From positions 62,001-126,000 of the forward strand of contig VBAR01000003.1 of the NCBI GenBank assembly GCA_005882315.1: 64,000 nt of DNA, given 5' to 3'. This document shows, piece by piece, positions 7,491-16,273 of this stretch (positions are counted from its first letter, which is position 1; the number at the start of each line of letters is the position of its first letter). The notes below the pieces were generated by a model. The model was not told the DNA's origin and searched no databases. It saw nothing but the letters and a program-made list of their open reading frames with translations. This stretch comes from Bacteroidota bacterium. Its GTDB lineage: Bacteria; Bacteroidota; Bacteroidia; Chitinophagales; Chitinophagaceae. Both the position numbers and the translations under genes were made by a program.

Positions 7491-10400
7491 TTATTTTTTT
7501 ATTGTATCAGGTTTTAAAGTGTCCGGCTTACTGCCCGGATTAATATCGATGGTTTTAGAACCTTCTGTTGTATTATCCTTTTTCAGGTTGGGTGCATAGC
7601 GTTGTTCTATTGCTTCCAACACTTCCAGGTAAGCACTATTGATGAGGTTCTCTATTTCTAATAAACTCATACCTTCTGGTTTTGAGTCACGCATATAATC
7701 ATAATAGGTCTTTTGCTGCTCCAGGTCTTTGCGCAATGCCTTTCTTACCTTCTCTGCTACTTCTGTTTTACCAGCTTTATAACATGCTTCAAGGTATTGC
7801 AAACCGGATTGGTTATGATTTCCAAAGCGACTAACCATACCATAAGGAAGATTTTGTTCATTGATTCCCTTCTCAACTTTATCGATCAGTTGTTGAGCCT
7901 GTTCTTTTTTGCCTGCATCAGCAAGATTACCTGCTGCTTCCGCATAGATCTCACGAATGTTCAATAAATGCCTGCGGTTCTCTTCGTCAAAATAAACACC
8001 GGCTTTACCTGCATTACCAAAACCATATTTGTCAAGTAATGTTTTACCGATCGAATCAAGATTATTATCTCTTATTTGTGTACCCAATCCTACGCGGTAT
8101 TTATTACTTACTTCACGCATTTTAGATTCAGCCACCCAATTCTGCTGCGGATATTTATTCTGTACAGGTACAAGACGATAGGCAAGTCCATCTTTTCTCA
8201 GGTATTGGCCGAAACCAAGTTCACCAATCGGCGAGGTAAAATAGATCGGTCTTTTCCACTGGTTAGCGGCAATAATGTTTAGAATGATCAGGTCATTTCT
8301 CATTAATCCGCCTCTTGCCTTGTTCTCTGTTATTTCAAAAAAGATATCGCTCAGTACACTGTCACTTGCATTTACTGTTCCATTGCTTCTTACAAAATTA
8401 ACATCTACAGGCACTTTAAATTTCCTTACAGGGAATGATTTGCGACCAACATCACGACCTGTTTTGGGATCAACATTTACCTGGCCAAGGAAATTCTTCA
8501 TTGCATCATACAGATCAAAGTAAGCATCCTGTGGAACTTTTACTGAGTTAGGATCATAAAACATGTATTCCCTGTTATGACCTTCTATTTGTTCGGGTGT
8601 CCATATCACATCCACTGAATCAGCTTTGTTAACCTTATAACGAAGCTGGTTGATATACCAATCGATACCTAATAAACTATTATTGATAAGACGGATGTCC
8701 TTACGTACACCTTCCACTTCCTGTGCATACCAGAGAGGATAAGTATCATTATCACCAAATGAAAACAGGATAGCATTTGGTGCACAGCTTTCTAAATAAT
8801 CTTTTGCCAGGTCCGGCGCAAGAACTTTTTCACTGCGGTCATGATCATCCCATTCCTGCTGTGCCATCAGTAATGGAGCAACAGCACAAATAGCAAGGGA
8901 TGCAATATTTACTAGTTTATTATTCTGACCTCCGGATGAAACAGCCCTGAGTAAATAACTGATCGCAAAAACAGCGGCTGCAAAAATTACTGCGGCAATG
9001 ATAGCTGTAATAAATGCTTCACCCATACCAGATGGCGGACAACTCATCAGCGTAATGAGGAATGTAAGCCCCGAACCAAATGCAAGTGTGTTTTGGAAAA
9101 GCTGTTTATTATCTTTTTCTTTTACCAGTTTTAAAAATCCGATCACAGCCAATCCTATCCATACCGCAAATGCATAGTAGGAACTTACATAAGCATAATC
9201 CCTTTCACGGGGTTGGTTACCGGGTTGATTCAAATAAATTACAACGCCGACACCTGTTATAATAAAGAGGAGGAAGTTTACAACCCAATCTTTGCGGTTG
9301 CTGAGGAAATGAACTACACATCCCAACACACCGAGTATAAATGGAATTAAGAAAAGTTTGTTGTTGGCTTTATTATTCTGTAGACTATCAGGGAGTTTAC
9401 TTTGATCGCCAAGCCGGCTATTATCTAAAAGTGAAATACCACTTATCCAGTTACCGTCACGTTTATTTCCCATGCCTTGTACATCATTTTGCTTGCCGGC
9501 AAAATTCCACATGAAGTAACGCCAGTACATAAATCCATTCTGCCATTCAAAGAACCAGCGGACATTATCACCATAGCTTGGTGGTTGATAAGGCTGATCC
9601 TGGCTGTAATTTTTTTCGAGTCCCAACCAGTTGGCATAAAATTCTGCATGGTCCTGGTCATTACTGCCATCCCATATCCGGGGAAAGAGTTGCTTATCAC
9701 TGCTTTCATATTTAGCTTCCCTGTTTCTTCCAATCGGGATATATTTATTTTTCCCTTTTACAAACTGCATTTCTTTTTCTTCCAGGTCTACATATCCGTC
9801 GCCGTCTTTGTCTTCACGTACCTGGCGGGCAGAATAATGCGGTCCATATAATAGTGGAGCTGAACCATATTGCTCACGGCCGAGATAATAAACAAGGTTA
9901 ATTGGATTGTCAACATTGTTCATGTCGATTGCCGGGTTGGCCGAAGAACGGATCATAGCTGTGAAATACAGAAAATAGGCGACCATCATAAACGCATAGC
10001 ACCACAAACTGAGTTTTACAATTTTCAATGCAGATGGTTTAATAAAATAACCAATTACCACACCGGCACCGATCAATAAGATCAATTTTGCAACCTGGCC
10101 TCCATCACTTCCAACACCGATTGCAAATGGCAAAAATGATAATGCGATAAACAAACCAAACCAGATCATTAATTTAGTCTGGTTAATATTTTTTTCTTTG
10201 AACTGGATTGCAATGTAAATAAGGGCAGCTATTGCAATAAAATAAAAAGCAAAACCTGAAAAGAAAGGCATGCCTGCAGTGTTCACGAAGAACACATCAA
10301 AAATACCTGCGGCTTTCATGGAGTATTGAATAACTCCAACCAGCACGATACCTGTTATAAGACAACCTATTACAAATGCAATGAAAGCACCTTTAGTAGT

Positions 10401-11060
10401 GACCTGGTAACGGCGGTAATAATAGATCATTACGATGGCAGGAATGGTCAGCAAGTTCAACAAGTGTACACCGATTGATAAGCCCATCATGAAAAATATA
10501 AATACGATCCAGCGGTCGGCATAAGCCCTTGCCTGTGCATCGTCACCGGCTTTTTCATCTGCATGTTCCCATTTCAACATAGCCCAAAACACTAATGCAG
10601 TGAAGAATGATGATAAGGCGTATACCTCACCTTCTACAGCGCTGAACCAGAAAGAATCGCTGAATGTATAAGCTAATGCGCCAACAATACCGGCAGCCAT
10701 TACTGAAAAAAGTTGGTCACCATTCAGTTGTTCACCCACTTTTACAAACATCTTACGGGCAAAATGCGTAATGGTCCAGAACAGGAAGAGAATGGTGAAT
10801 GCACTGGCCAATGCACTCATGAAGTTCACAGCGTTGGCAGCCGTTTGTCCATCATCTCCAAATAAAATGATAAAGAAACGACCGAGCAGCACAAACATAG
10901 GTGCTCCGGGTGGGTGGGGGAGCTGTACTTTAAAAGCACAGGCAACAAACTCACCGCAGTCCCACAAACTGCCTCTTGCTTCACGGGTGAGAAAATAAGT
11001 TAAGAAGGCAATGGCAAACACGGCCCAGCCGGTAATGTTATTAATTCTTTTAAAGCTCAT
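7491..11060 (-). CDS. DUF2723 family membrane protein (GT117-type glycosyltransferase)
   Basis: Large polytopic membrane protein of the DUF2723 family, predicted to be protein O-mannosyltransferase-like (GT-C fold). The ATG at 11060 gives 1189 residues starting MSFKRINNITGW. A longer frame to 11219 would run into the neighbouring 5'-nucleotidase gene and is rejected. The N-terminal half has about a dozen hydrophobic helices, and the early acidic motif SLWDCGEF is typical of the family. The family motif around NQPGNQPRERDYAY is present. The C-terminal third is soluble with the SFGDNDTYPLWYAQ motif and a helical tail. A 12-residue EF-hand-like loop (DKDGDGYVDLEE, bases 9777-9812) lies in a soluble loop. 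The sugar and acceptor are unknown. Confidence 0.85.
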   Translation of the reverse strand: MSFKRINNITGWAVFAIAFLTYFLTREARGSLWDCGEFVACAFKVQLPHPPGAPMFVLLGRFFIILFGDDGQTAANAVNFMSALASAFTILFLFWTITHFARKMFVKVGEQLNGDQLFSVMAAGIVGALAYTFSDSFWFSAVEGEVYALSSFFTALVFWAMLKWEHADEKAGDDAQARAYADRWIVFIFFMMGLSIGVHLLNLLTIPAIVMIYYYRRYQVTTKGAFIAFVIGCLITGIVLVGVIQYSMKAAGIFDVFFVNTAGMPFFSGFAFYFIAIAALIYIAIQFKEKNINQTKLMIWFGLFIALSFLPFAIGVGSDGGQVAKLILLIGAGVVIGYFIKPSALKIVKLSLWCYAFMMVAYFLYFTAMIRSSANPAIDMNNVDNPINLVYYLGREQYGSAPLLYGPHYSARQVREDKDGDGYVDLEEKEMQFVKGKNKYIPIGRNREAKYESSDKQLFPRIWDGSNDQDHAEFYANWLGLEKNYSQDQPYQPPSYGDNVRWFFEWQNGFMYWRYFMWNFAGKQNDVQGMGNKRDGNWISGISLLDNSRLGDQSKLPDSLQNNKANNKLFLIPFILGVLGCVVHFLSNRKDWVVNFLLFIITGVGVVIYLNQPGNQPRERDYAYVSSYYAFAVWIGLAVIGFLKLVKEKDNKQLFQNTLAFGSGLTFLITLMSCPPSGMGEAFITAIIAAVIFAAAVFAISYLLRAVSSGGQNNKLVNIASLAICAVAPLLMAQQEWDDHDRSEKVLAPDLAKDYLESCAPNAILFSFGDNDTYPLWYAQEVEGVRKDIRLINNSLLGIDWYINQLRYKVNKADSVDVIWTPEQIEGHNREYMFYDPNSVKVPQDAYFDLYDAMKNFLGQVNVDPKTGRDVGRKSFPVRKFKVPVDVNFVRSNGTVNASDSVLSDIFFEITENKARGGLMRNDLIILNIIAANQWKRPIYFTSPIGELGFGQYLRKDGLAYRLVPVQNKYPQQNWVAESKMREVSNKYRVGLGTQIRDNNLDSIGKTLLDKYGFGNAGKAGVYFDEENRRHLLNIREIYAEAAGNLADAGKKEQAQQLIDKVEKGINEQNLPYGMVSRFGNHNQSGLQYLEACYKAGKTEVAEKVRKALRKDLEQQKTYYDYMRDSKPEGMSLLEIENLINSAYLEVLEAIEQRYAPNLKKDNTTEGSKTIDINPGSKPDTLKPDTIKK

Positions 11061-11096
11061 AAAAGGTTGATTTGTCCCTGTTAAAATTGGGATTGG

Positions 11097-11104
11097 CAAA
11101 AATA
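11097..11104 (-). promoter_or_regulatory. Putative -7 box of the DUF2723 gene
   Basis: Reads TATTTTTG on the minus strand, 36 bases ahead of the ATG at 11060, inside the 128-base gap after the nucleotidase gene. The -33 element is weak. Confidence 0.35.
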
Positions 11105-11188
11105 GGGTTTCAGATGCAGATTGGCTATGCCGTCTATTGAGTTTTAATATAGTTTTTAGAGAGTTAGACCCGGGTGGATTGTTCTGAA

Positions 11189-11707
11189 TCAAAGAAGCAA
11201 GCTGGCAATTTCCTGCCATGAGTTTACCCTTGTATGCCGGCCCGGATCTGTTAGCTTGTTATGTGGTTGAGTAAAAAGATAAGTAACTCCGTGGAAGTGA
11301 TCAAGGTTTTTGAAATGGTCATCGATCATAATATCGGCGGCGATAATTGTTTTGGAGCCACAAAAAACCATTTGTTGCCATTTAATAAAGCTGAAATGTT
11401 CATTCAACCATTCCTGTTTTTCACCCAGGCTATTGGGAAATTCCATGGCAGCAGAAACAATGAAGAGTTCATAAACTTCGTTCAAACGGGCCAGTATTTC
11501 CTGGCTATCTTTTATGATGGGAGCGTTGCGGAAAAAACCTTTGGTAAAAACATACTCCCTCGTTTTAGGGAACGCTTCTTCTTCACTCAATCCTGCTATT
11601 TCTTCCAATGTTTTTCGTTGGCCAAAATCCCGTTCGTGGTTAATGATGAATTGTTGAAACACATCGGCCAGCACACCATCCATATCAACTGTAAGTCTTT
11701 TTTTCAT
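11189..11707 (-). CDS. 5'(3')-deoxyribonucleotidase-like HAD hydrolase (NT5C family)
   Basis: A 172-residue HAD-superfamily phosphatase. Motif I is VDMDGVLAD near the N-terminus, with the nucleophile and acid/base aspartates. Motif II is in FIVSAAMEFP, and motif IV is the DIMIDDHFKNL acidic pair. Motif spacing, length and the GFFRNAPII stretch fit the NT5C family, which removes phosphate from pyrimidine (deoxy)nucleoside monophosphates in the cytoplasm. The bacterial members' true substrate is often unproven. It lies 22 bases downstream of the SAM-hydrolase-like gene on the same strand and is probably co-transcribed with it. Confidence 0.8.
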   Translation of the reverse strand: MKKRLTVDMDGVLADVFQQFIINHERDFGQRKTLEEIAGLSEEEAFPKTREYVFTKGFFRNAPIIKDSQEILARLNEVYELFIVSAAMEFPNSLGEKQEWLNEHFSFIKWQQMVFCGSKTIIAADIMIDDHFKNLDHFHGVTYLFTQPHNKLTDPGRHTRVNSWQEIASLLL

Positions 11708-11729
11708 ATTTACTTCGGGAAAAATTTAT

Positions 11730-12557
11730 TTAGTCTTCAAAGAATACACGTACAGTTTGATAGTATAATTGATTTTGAATAATGCCGCTTATCTGTTGTT
11801 TTTCAGAAAAACCTTTGAGCCCGAAAAGCCCGGCAGCATTTCCTTTATTGATGGCGATCTCGAGATAACCTGCACTATTGAACAAAGCCAGTTTTTCGCC
11901 TTCATGAACATCAGCATAAGTTTCACTTATTTTATCGATCTGTTCATCCCGCTTAAAAATGATCTTAAAATTCCGGCCATTGCGCTGTTCTTCAAAATAG
12001 CTGCGGGTGATGTTTACAATAACGTTTTCGAAATTGTCGATAAAGATGATCTGCCCCTCAATACCATTATCGATAGGAAATGGTTTTAATGGATTCTTTT
12101 CAATATAGCTTACATCTGGAGTGCCGATCTGCTGAATGGAAATTCCGCCGACCAGTTTGTTTATTGTTTCTCCAAAAACTCTTGCGAGATAGAGGGTTGA
12201 TTTTTCTTCATTATCATCTAACGGGATTCCCATTACCATTTCTGGTTTTTCTTCTAATATCATTGGAAGTAATCCATTATCTGCACAGAGGTAATATTGG
12301 TTATTATGAAAAGCCAACAGTAATTGCTTTGGTTTTTTCTCAAACAGGTTTACCAAAATGAGATGATAACAATAATCAGGAAAATGTTTTACTGCACTGC
12401 GGCAAACATAAGCTGCCTGCGGGTAATTGAATGGGGGTACCTGGTGTGAAATATCGATAATGCGGAAGTCTTCGTTTATTTTAAATAACTCTGCCTTGAT
12501 TGCACTCACCAGGTAATCCCGGCTACCGATATCAGATGTAAGAGTTAATAAAGGCAT
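11730..12557 (-). CDS. SAM hydrolase / SAM hydroxide adenosyltransferase family protein
   Basis: A 275-residue protein of the DUF62 fold, whose members split SAM to adenosine and methionine using an activated water (a few use halides). The start TLTSDIGSRDYLVSAIK matches the usual TDFG-x-x-D-x-YVG-x-KG motif. Later motifs are DISHQVPPFNYPQAAY and CADNGLLP (usually PDNGLL). The normally strong VVDPGVG motif in the middle is replaced by VNLFEKKPKQ, so a catalytic or ligand-binding loop differs. A C-terminal beta-barrel domain with NVIVNITRSYF is present. The change may mark a clade with another ligand or weak activity. It is paired with the nucleotidase gene downstream. Confidence 0.8.
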   Translation of the reverse strand: MPLLTLTSDIGSRDYLVSAIKAELFKINEDFRIIDISHQVPPFNYPQAAYVCRSAVKHFPDYCYHLILVNLFEKKPKQLLLAFHNNQYYLCADNGLLPMILEEKPEMVMGIPLDDNEEKSTLYLARVFGETINKLVGGISIQQIGTPDVSYIEKNPLKPFPIDNGIEGQIIFIDNFENVIVNITRSYFEEQRNGRNFKIIFKRDEQIDKISETYADVHEGEKLALFNSAGYLEIAINKGNAAGLFGLKGFSEKQQISGIIQNQLYYQTVRVFFED

Positions 12558-12626
12558 TAGTTAAATGTAGAATAGAAAATGTAAAATGATAAATTTAAAA
12601 TTACAATTTAGAAGCAATTTATTTTT

Positions 12627-13433
12627 TCATTTTACTAACTCACCGTTTTTAAAAAAGAAATTATGTGTAAGCTTATCCGCCAGCTTTGGGAAAAATTTAT
12701 TGAGAAAAACGGTTTGTTTACCCTGGAAAGTAAGTACTAATGTCCGCTTTCTTCTTTCAATTGCTTTTAAAATATGTGTAGCACATTCCTCAGCTGTCAT
12801 CAGTTTAGCTTCATCAAGCGGTGTGTCACCATGACTTTTTGCATCTTTATTTAGCGCAGCATTACGGATATTAGATGCCGTAAAGCCCGGGCAAACCCAC
12901 ATTACATTCACCCCATCATCCATCAATTCGGTACGCAAAGCTTCCAGCCAGCCCTGCAAGGCAAATTTGCTGGCACTATAACCGCTACGGCCGGGCAAAC
13001 CACGATAGCCTGCAATAGATGAAACTCCGACAATTGTTCCCTTTCTTTCAATGATCGAATCAAGTGCATATTTAGTACAATACACAACGCCCATAAAATT
13101 AATATCAATGATTTTTCGGATAACATCGGTAGTAGCGTCTTTCATTAAAGCCCTCATACTGATACCAGCATTATTAATGATAATATCAATTCCGCCGAAA
13201 AATTTTATAGTGGTTTCAATAAAACGTTTGCAATCATGCTCAGCAGCAACATCGCAAACCATTGTATGCAGTGGGTAAGATGGAAACTGGCTTTGTAACC
13301 GGTATAGTTTATCATTGTCACGGCCACAGGTAGCAACTTTAGCACCTTTGGCAAGCAGATCTGAAACCAAAGCCTTGCCTATGCCATCTGTGCCTCCCGT
13401 TACTACCACAACTTTATCTTTAAAAAAACTCAT
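12627..13433 (-). CDS. Short-chain dehydrogenase/reductase (SDR)
   Basis: A classical SDR of 268 residues. The cofactor motif TGGTDGIG is near residues 12-19. NNAG, a Ser in the GVSSIAGYRG stretch and the catalytic YSASK follow in order. CGRDN after the second strand suggests NADPH preference (Arg), but this is an inference. The C-terminal part is basic and moderately hydrophobic (RRKRTLVLTF, KLADKLTHNFFFK), as in SDRs that associate with membranes and act on lipid or ketone substrates. The substrate cannot be named. It stands between the terminator at 13528 and the SAM-hydrolase-like gene, 69 bases away. Confidence 0.85.
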   Translation of the reverse strand: MSFFKDKVVVVTGGTDGIGKALVSDLLAKGAKVATCGRDNDKLYRLQSQFPSYPLHTMVCDVAAEHDCKRFIETTIKFFGGIDIIINNAGISMRALMKDATTDVIRKIIDINFMGVVYCTKYALDSIIERKGTIVGVSSIAGYRGLPGRSGYSASKFALQGWLEALRTELMDDGVNVMWVCPGFTASNIRNAALNKDAKSHGDTPLDEAKLMTAEECATHILKAIERRKRTLVLTFQGKQTVFLNKFFPKLADKLTHNFFFKNGELVK

Positions 13434-13458
13434 TGCCTTAAAGTATTTGGTTCAGCTG

Positions 13459-13466
13459 CAAACCTA
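13459..13466 (-). promoter_or_regulatory. Putative -7 box of the SDR gene
   Basis: Reads TAGGTTTG on the minus strand, 25 bases ahead of the SDR start. It lies just downstream of the terminator at 13528-13550, where a new transcription unit would begin. No good -33 box. Confidence 0.35.
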
Positions 13467-13527
13467 ATGTAAAATTGAGATTATACTGCTTTGATAAATG
13501 AGAATCCTTAAGTTATATTCAAACAAA

Positions 13528-13550
13528 AGTCCCGCTGAAAAAGCGGGACT
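13528..13550 (-). terminator. Terminator of the Bax-inhibitor-like gene
   Basis: Perfect 9-base stem AGTCCCGCT gaaaa AGCGGGACT, followed on the minus strand by TTTTGTTTGAAT. It lies 23 bases after the stop codon. Confidence 0.85.
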
Positions 13551-13572
13551 GAATATCGTTTTGAAAAATTGA

Positions 13573-14337
13573 TCAACGGCTTGTTAGTTTTGATAGCAAT
13601 CTCAATAGTTCGAAGTAGAGCCATACCAAAGTTATCAGTAAACCGACTGCGCTGAACCATTCCATATATTTTGGCAGTTTATGTTCAATTCCTTTTTCTA
13701 TCATATCAAAATCGATCAACAGGAATAATGCCGCCAGGCAAACTACTACAACAGAAAAACCAATACCTAAAGGAGTAGATGCATTGGTGAAAGTAGCAAA
13801 TGAACTGCCGGTGATAGCGAAATAGATCCATTTGGCTAAATAAAATAACATAAGACAGGAAACCGCAACAACCATGACTGTTTTAAACTTGTTGGTTACT
13901 TTAATTATACGATAGCGGTAGAGCAGAAACATAACGAAAGCTACAAGTAAAGTAAGAGCTACAGCCTGTGCTACAAGACCGGGATAACTAGTTTTATATG
14001 CTGCATCATAATAAGCGGAAACAGAACCTACAAATAAGCCTTCGAGTAAGGCATACGCAGGTGCGATATAAGGTGCCCATTGTTTTTTGAAACCCATTAC
14101 CACGGCAAGTACTAAGCCGCCAAATACTCCAATCATCATAAATGGCATCGGGTTTACACCTTTATAAAATTGTCCCCATGAAAAGATGGTGCTGCAAAGC
14201 ATCAGTACAAAAAGAAAACCGAATTTATTCACTGTTCCTTTTAATGTCATTTCCTGGCCGGTGCTTAGACCTTGAAAAATAGTACCCTCGTAAGTACTTT
14301 CTTTTAACATAGGATTACTTGAATTGAATATTGCCAT
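13573..14337 (-). CDS. Bax inhibitor-1 / YccA family membrane protein
   Basis: A 254-residue protein with about seven membrane helices. The first 35 residues are soluble (SSNPMLKESTYEGTI, GQEMTLKGTVNK), a start typical of the Bacteroidota YccA branch. Family features include FEGLFVGSVSA-like helix 4 (ALLEGLFVGSVSAYYD) and the acidic pair in LLIDFDMIEKGIEHKLPKYMEW, which in homologues forms a pH-sensitive diaspartyl latch for calcium leak. The role in bacteria is not settled; a channel or stress-membrane function is likely. It has its own terminator downstream at 13528 and lies alone between the subtilase terminator and the SDR. Confidence 0.85.
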   Translation of the reverse strand: MAIFNSSNPMLKESTYEGTIFQGLSTGQEMTLKGTVNKFGFLFVLMLCSTIFSWGQFYKGVNPMPFMMIGVFGGLVLAVVMGFKKQWAPYIAPAYALLEGLFVGSVSAYYDAAYKTSYPGLVAQAVALTLLVAFVMFLLYRYRIIKVTNKFKTVMVVAVSCLMLFYLAKWIYFAITGSSFATFTNASTPLGIGFSVVVVCLAALFLLIDFDMIEKGIEHKLPKYMEWFSAVGLLITLVWLYFELLRLLSKLTSR

Positions 14338-14410
14338 AATGATTTTTTATTTAGAAAATAAAAATAACGATTTTTTGGAGTAGAATATAATTTGAATTGC
14401 ACAAAAAATA

Positions 14411-14434
14411 AACCCCGATCACAATGTCGGGGTT
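14411..14434 (-). terminator. Terminator of the subtilase gene
   Basis: Stem AACCCCGA / TCGGGGTT with an 8-base loop, followed on the minus strand by TTTATTTTTTGT. It is nine bases after the stop codon and resembles the terminator at 7457 in its CCCCGACA core. Confidence 0.8.
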
Positions 14435-14442
14435 TTGAATAT

Positions 14443-16149
14443 TTATCCTTTTGATTTAGGTTTTACTGTTGATTTTGTTTTTACCGGTTTCGGATCTCCC
14501 TGCGTTCTTTCACCTTTCATAGTTGAAGCTAATTTGATTGCTTCGTATGCATTCAGCAGTCCGCCTGTTTTTGAGATCTCAGAAAGATCTACTGTTTCAT
14601 CTGAACCTGGTTTTTTTACTTTATCACCTGGGTGCTGAGAAGATTTTTCAATTACTTCTTTTATTTGTTTTGCAGAAAGGTTAGGGTAGTAGCTTAAAAT
14701 AAATGCTGCAGTTCCTGCTACCACTGGCGAGGCCATACTTGTTCCCTGTAAGTTGTTGTATGTATTTCCACCGGGAACACTTGAATAAATTCTAACGCCA
14801 GGAGCAAATACATCTACTTCATTTTTTCCATAGTTAGAAAAATTGGCTGTAAGTCCGCCTGCTTTCGGATCGCCGCTTGCGCCAACAGTGATCCAGGTGC
14901 CTGAACGTTTGCTGTCAGTTTGAAAAACGGGATTCGGATAATTATAATCAACATCTATATCTTTTGCATCATTACCGGCTGCATGTACCAGCAATACACC
15001 TTTGCTCTCTGCATAACGAACTGCATCATCCACCCATTTTTTCTCAGGTGAAAATGATTTTCCAAAACTCATATTGATTACTTGAGCACCATTGTCTACC
15101 GCATAGCGAATAGCCAATGCGATATCTTTATCATGCTCATCACCATCAGGAACAGCACGAACTGTCATAATGCGAACATTATCTGCAACGCCATCGCCAC
15201 CTTTACCATTATTTCTTATACCGCCAATAATTCCAGAAACGTGTGTGCCATGTAAAGGAGTGTTTGCCATGATATCATTGTTGCCATAAAACTTATCGTT
15301 GAAATCATTGTAATTATCTTTCACCAGGTCATCACGGTAAGTTTTTGGTGGAGTATCTTTTGCTTCAGCTTTTTTAACTTCTCCATTTACAAACTCGGTA
15401 AAGCCTTCAAGGAAATCTTTGTTAGTACTTTCCAGCATATCATTTCCTTCCATGATGCCCAATACAGCCATTTTTGCTTTTTTTACATCTGCTTCCTGCG
15501 ATGTAAATTCTTTCAGTTCTTTACCGGTGTATATTTCTTTGGCCATCGCTTTTTTCAGGATGCTATCGCTTTTGGTCATGCTCTTTAAAACATTCTGCAT
15601 CATCATTACATCCAATCCGCCGGCATCGCCATCTGCACCGCCGCCGGCCACTTCTTCTTTCGAACGTTTCCACATTTTGTATTCAAACAAATCATCAGCT
15701 GATAATTTTGATTCGTCTATTTCTTTACCATCATATTTTGATTTGTATTTATGATAAACCCTTGCGGCTTCATAAGAATCTTCTTTTACATTACGTCCAT
15801 CTTTGCCACCAATAAAATTCCAGCCATGTATATCGTCTACATACCCGTTCTTATCGTCATCAATACCATTGTCGGGAATTTCTTTCGGGTTGGTCCACAA
15901 TACAGCTTTTAGATCTTCATGTGTAGTATCAATACCTGAATCGATAACTGCAACGATCACCGTATTACTTTTCAGATTTTTTGATTTTACAAAATCGTAA
16001 GCTTTGTCAATACTGATTCCATAATAGCCGGAAGTTTCTTTGTCCATCAGGTGCCAGCCTTTTGGCACTTCTTCTTTTTGAGCGGAAACAGTGGTGGCTG
16101 CAATCACACTCAGCATCCAGGCACAGGTACGTTTTAAATATTGGTTCAT
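14443..16149 (-). CDS. Secreted S8 family serine protease (subtilisin-like)
   Basis: The ATG at 16149 gives 568 residues and puts a signal peptide (CAWMLSVIAATTVSAQ) at the N-terminus. A longer frame to 16203 is unlikely. The catalytic triad is clear: Asp70 in AVIDSGID, His300 in HGTHVSGI and Ser471 in GTSMASP. The oxyanion Asn lies in HAAGND. The distance of some 230 residues from Asp to His is much longer than in plain subtilisins. It holds a charged, helical insertion with Met-rich stretches (about residues 115-280), which could be a regulatory or substrate-guiding domain. The tail (KGERTQGDPKPVKTKSTVK) is basic and has no recognisable sorting domain. It should act in the periplasm or outside. 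Confidence 0.9.
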   Translation of the reverse strand: MNQYLKRTCAWMLSVIAATTVSAQKEEVPKGWHLMDKETSGYYGISIDKAYDFVKSKNLKSNTVIVAVIDSGIDTTHEDLKAVLWTNPKEIPDNGIDDDKNGYVDDIHGWNFIGGKDGRNVKEDSYEAARVYHKYKSKYDGKEIDESKLSADDLFEYKMWKRSKEEVAGGGADGDAGGLDVMMMQNVLKSMTKSDSILKKAMAKEIYTGKELKEFTSQEADVKKAKMAVLGIMEGNDMLESTNKDFLEGFTEFVNGEVKKAEAKDTPPKTYRDDLVKDNYNDFNDKFYGNNDIMANTPLHGTHVSGIIGGIRNNGKGGDGVADNVRIMTVRAVPDGDEHDKDIALAIRYAVDNGAQVINMSFGKSFSPEKKWVDDAVRYAESKGVLLVHAAGNDAKDIDVDYNYPNPVFQTDSKRSGTWITVGASGDPKAGGLTANFSNYGKNEVDVFAPGVRIYSSVPGGNTYNNLQGTSMASPVVAGTAAFILSYYPNLSAKQIKEVIEKSSQHPGDKVKKPGSDETVDLSEISKTGGLLNAYEAIKLASTMKGERTQGDPKPVKTKSTVKPKSKG

Positions 16150-16223
16150 TTGTTTGAGTTTAAATACAAAATTTGATAAAGCCGCAAAATTAATGGTTAC
16201 CATTCATACATTTTTACAAAAAT

Positions 16224-16244
16224 AATCCCGCCAGAAGCGGGATT
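16224..16244 (-). terminator. Terminator of the OmpA-family gene
   Basis: Stem AATCCCGC cagaa GCGGGATT, 8 base pairs, followed on the minus strand by a T-rich stretch. It lies 29 bases after the stop codon at 16274. Confidence 0.75.
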
Positions 16245-16273
16245 TGTTGAAGTATTATGACGGGATTAGTATG

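Noticed and set aside
11061-11219. 53-residue N-terminal extension of the DUF2723 protein
   Set aside because: It would overlap the end of the 5'-nucleotidase gene, lacks family resemblance, and the ATG at 11060 gives the typical family N-terminus.
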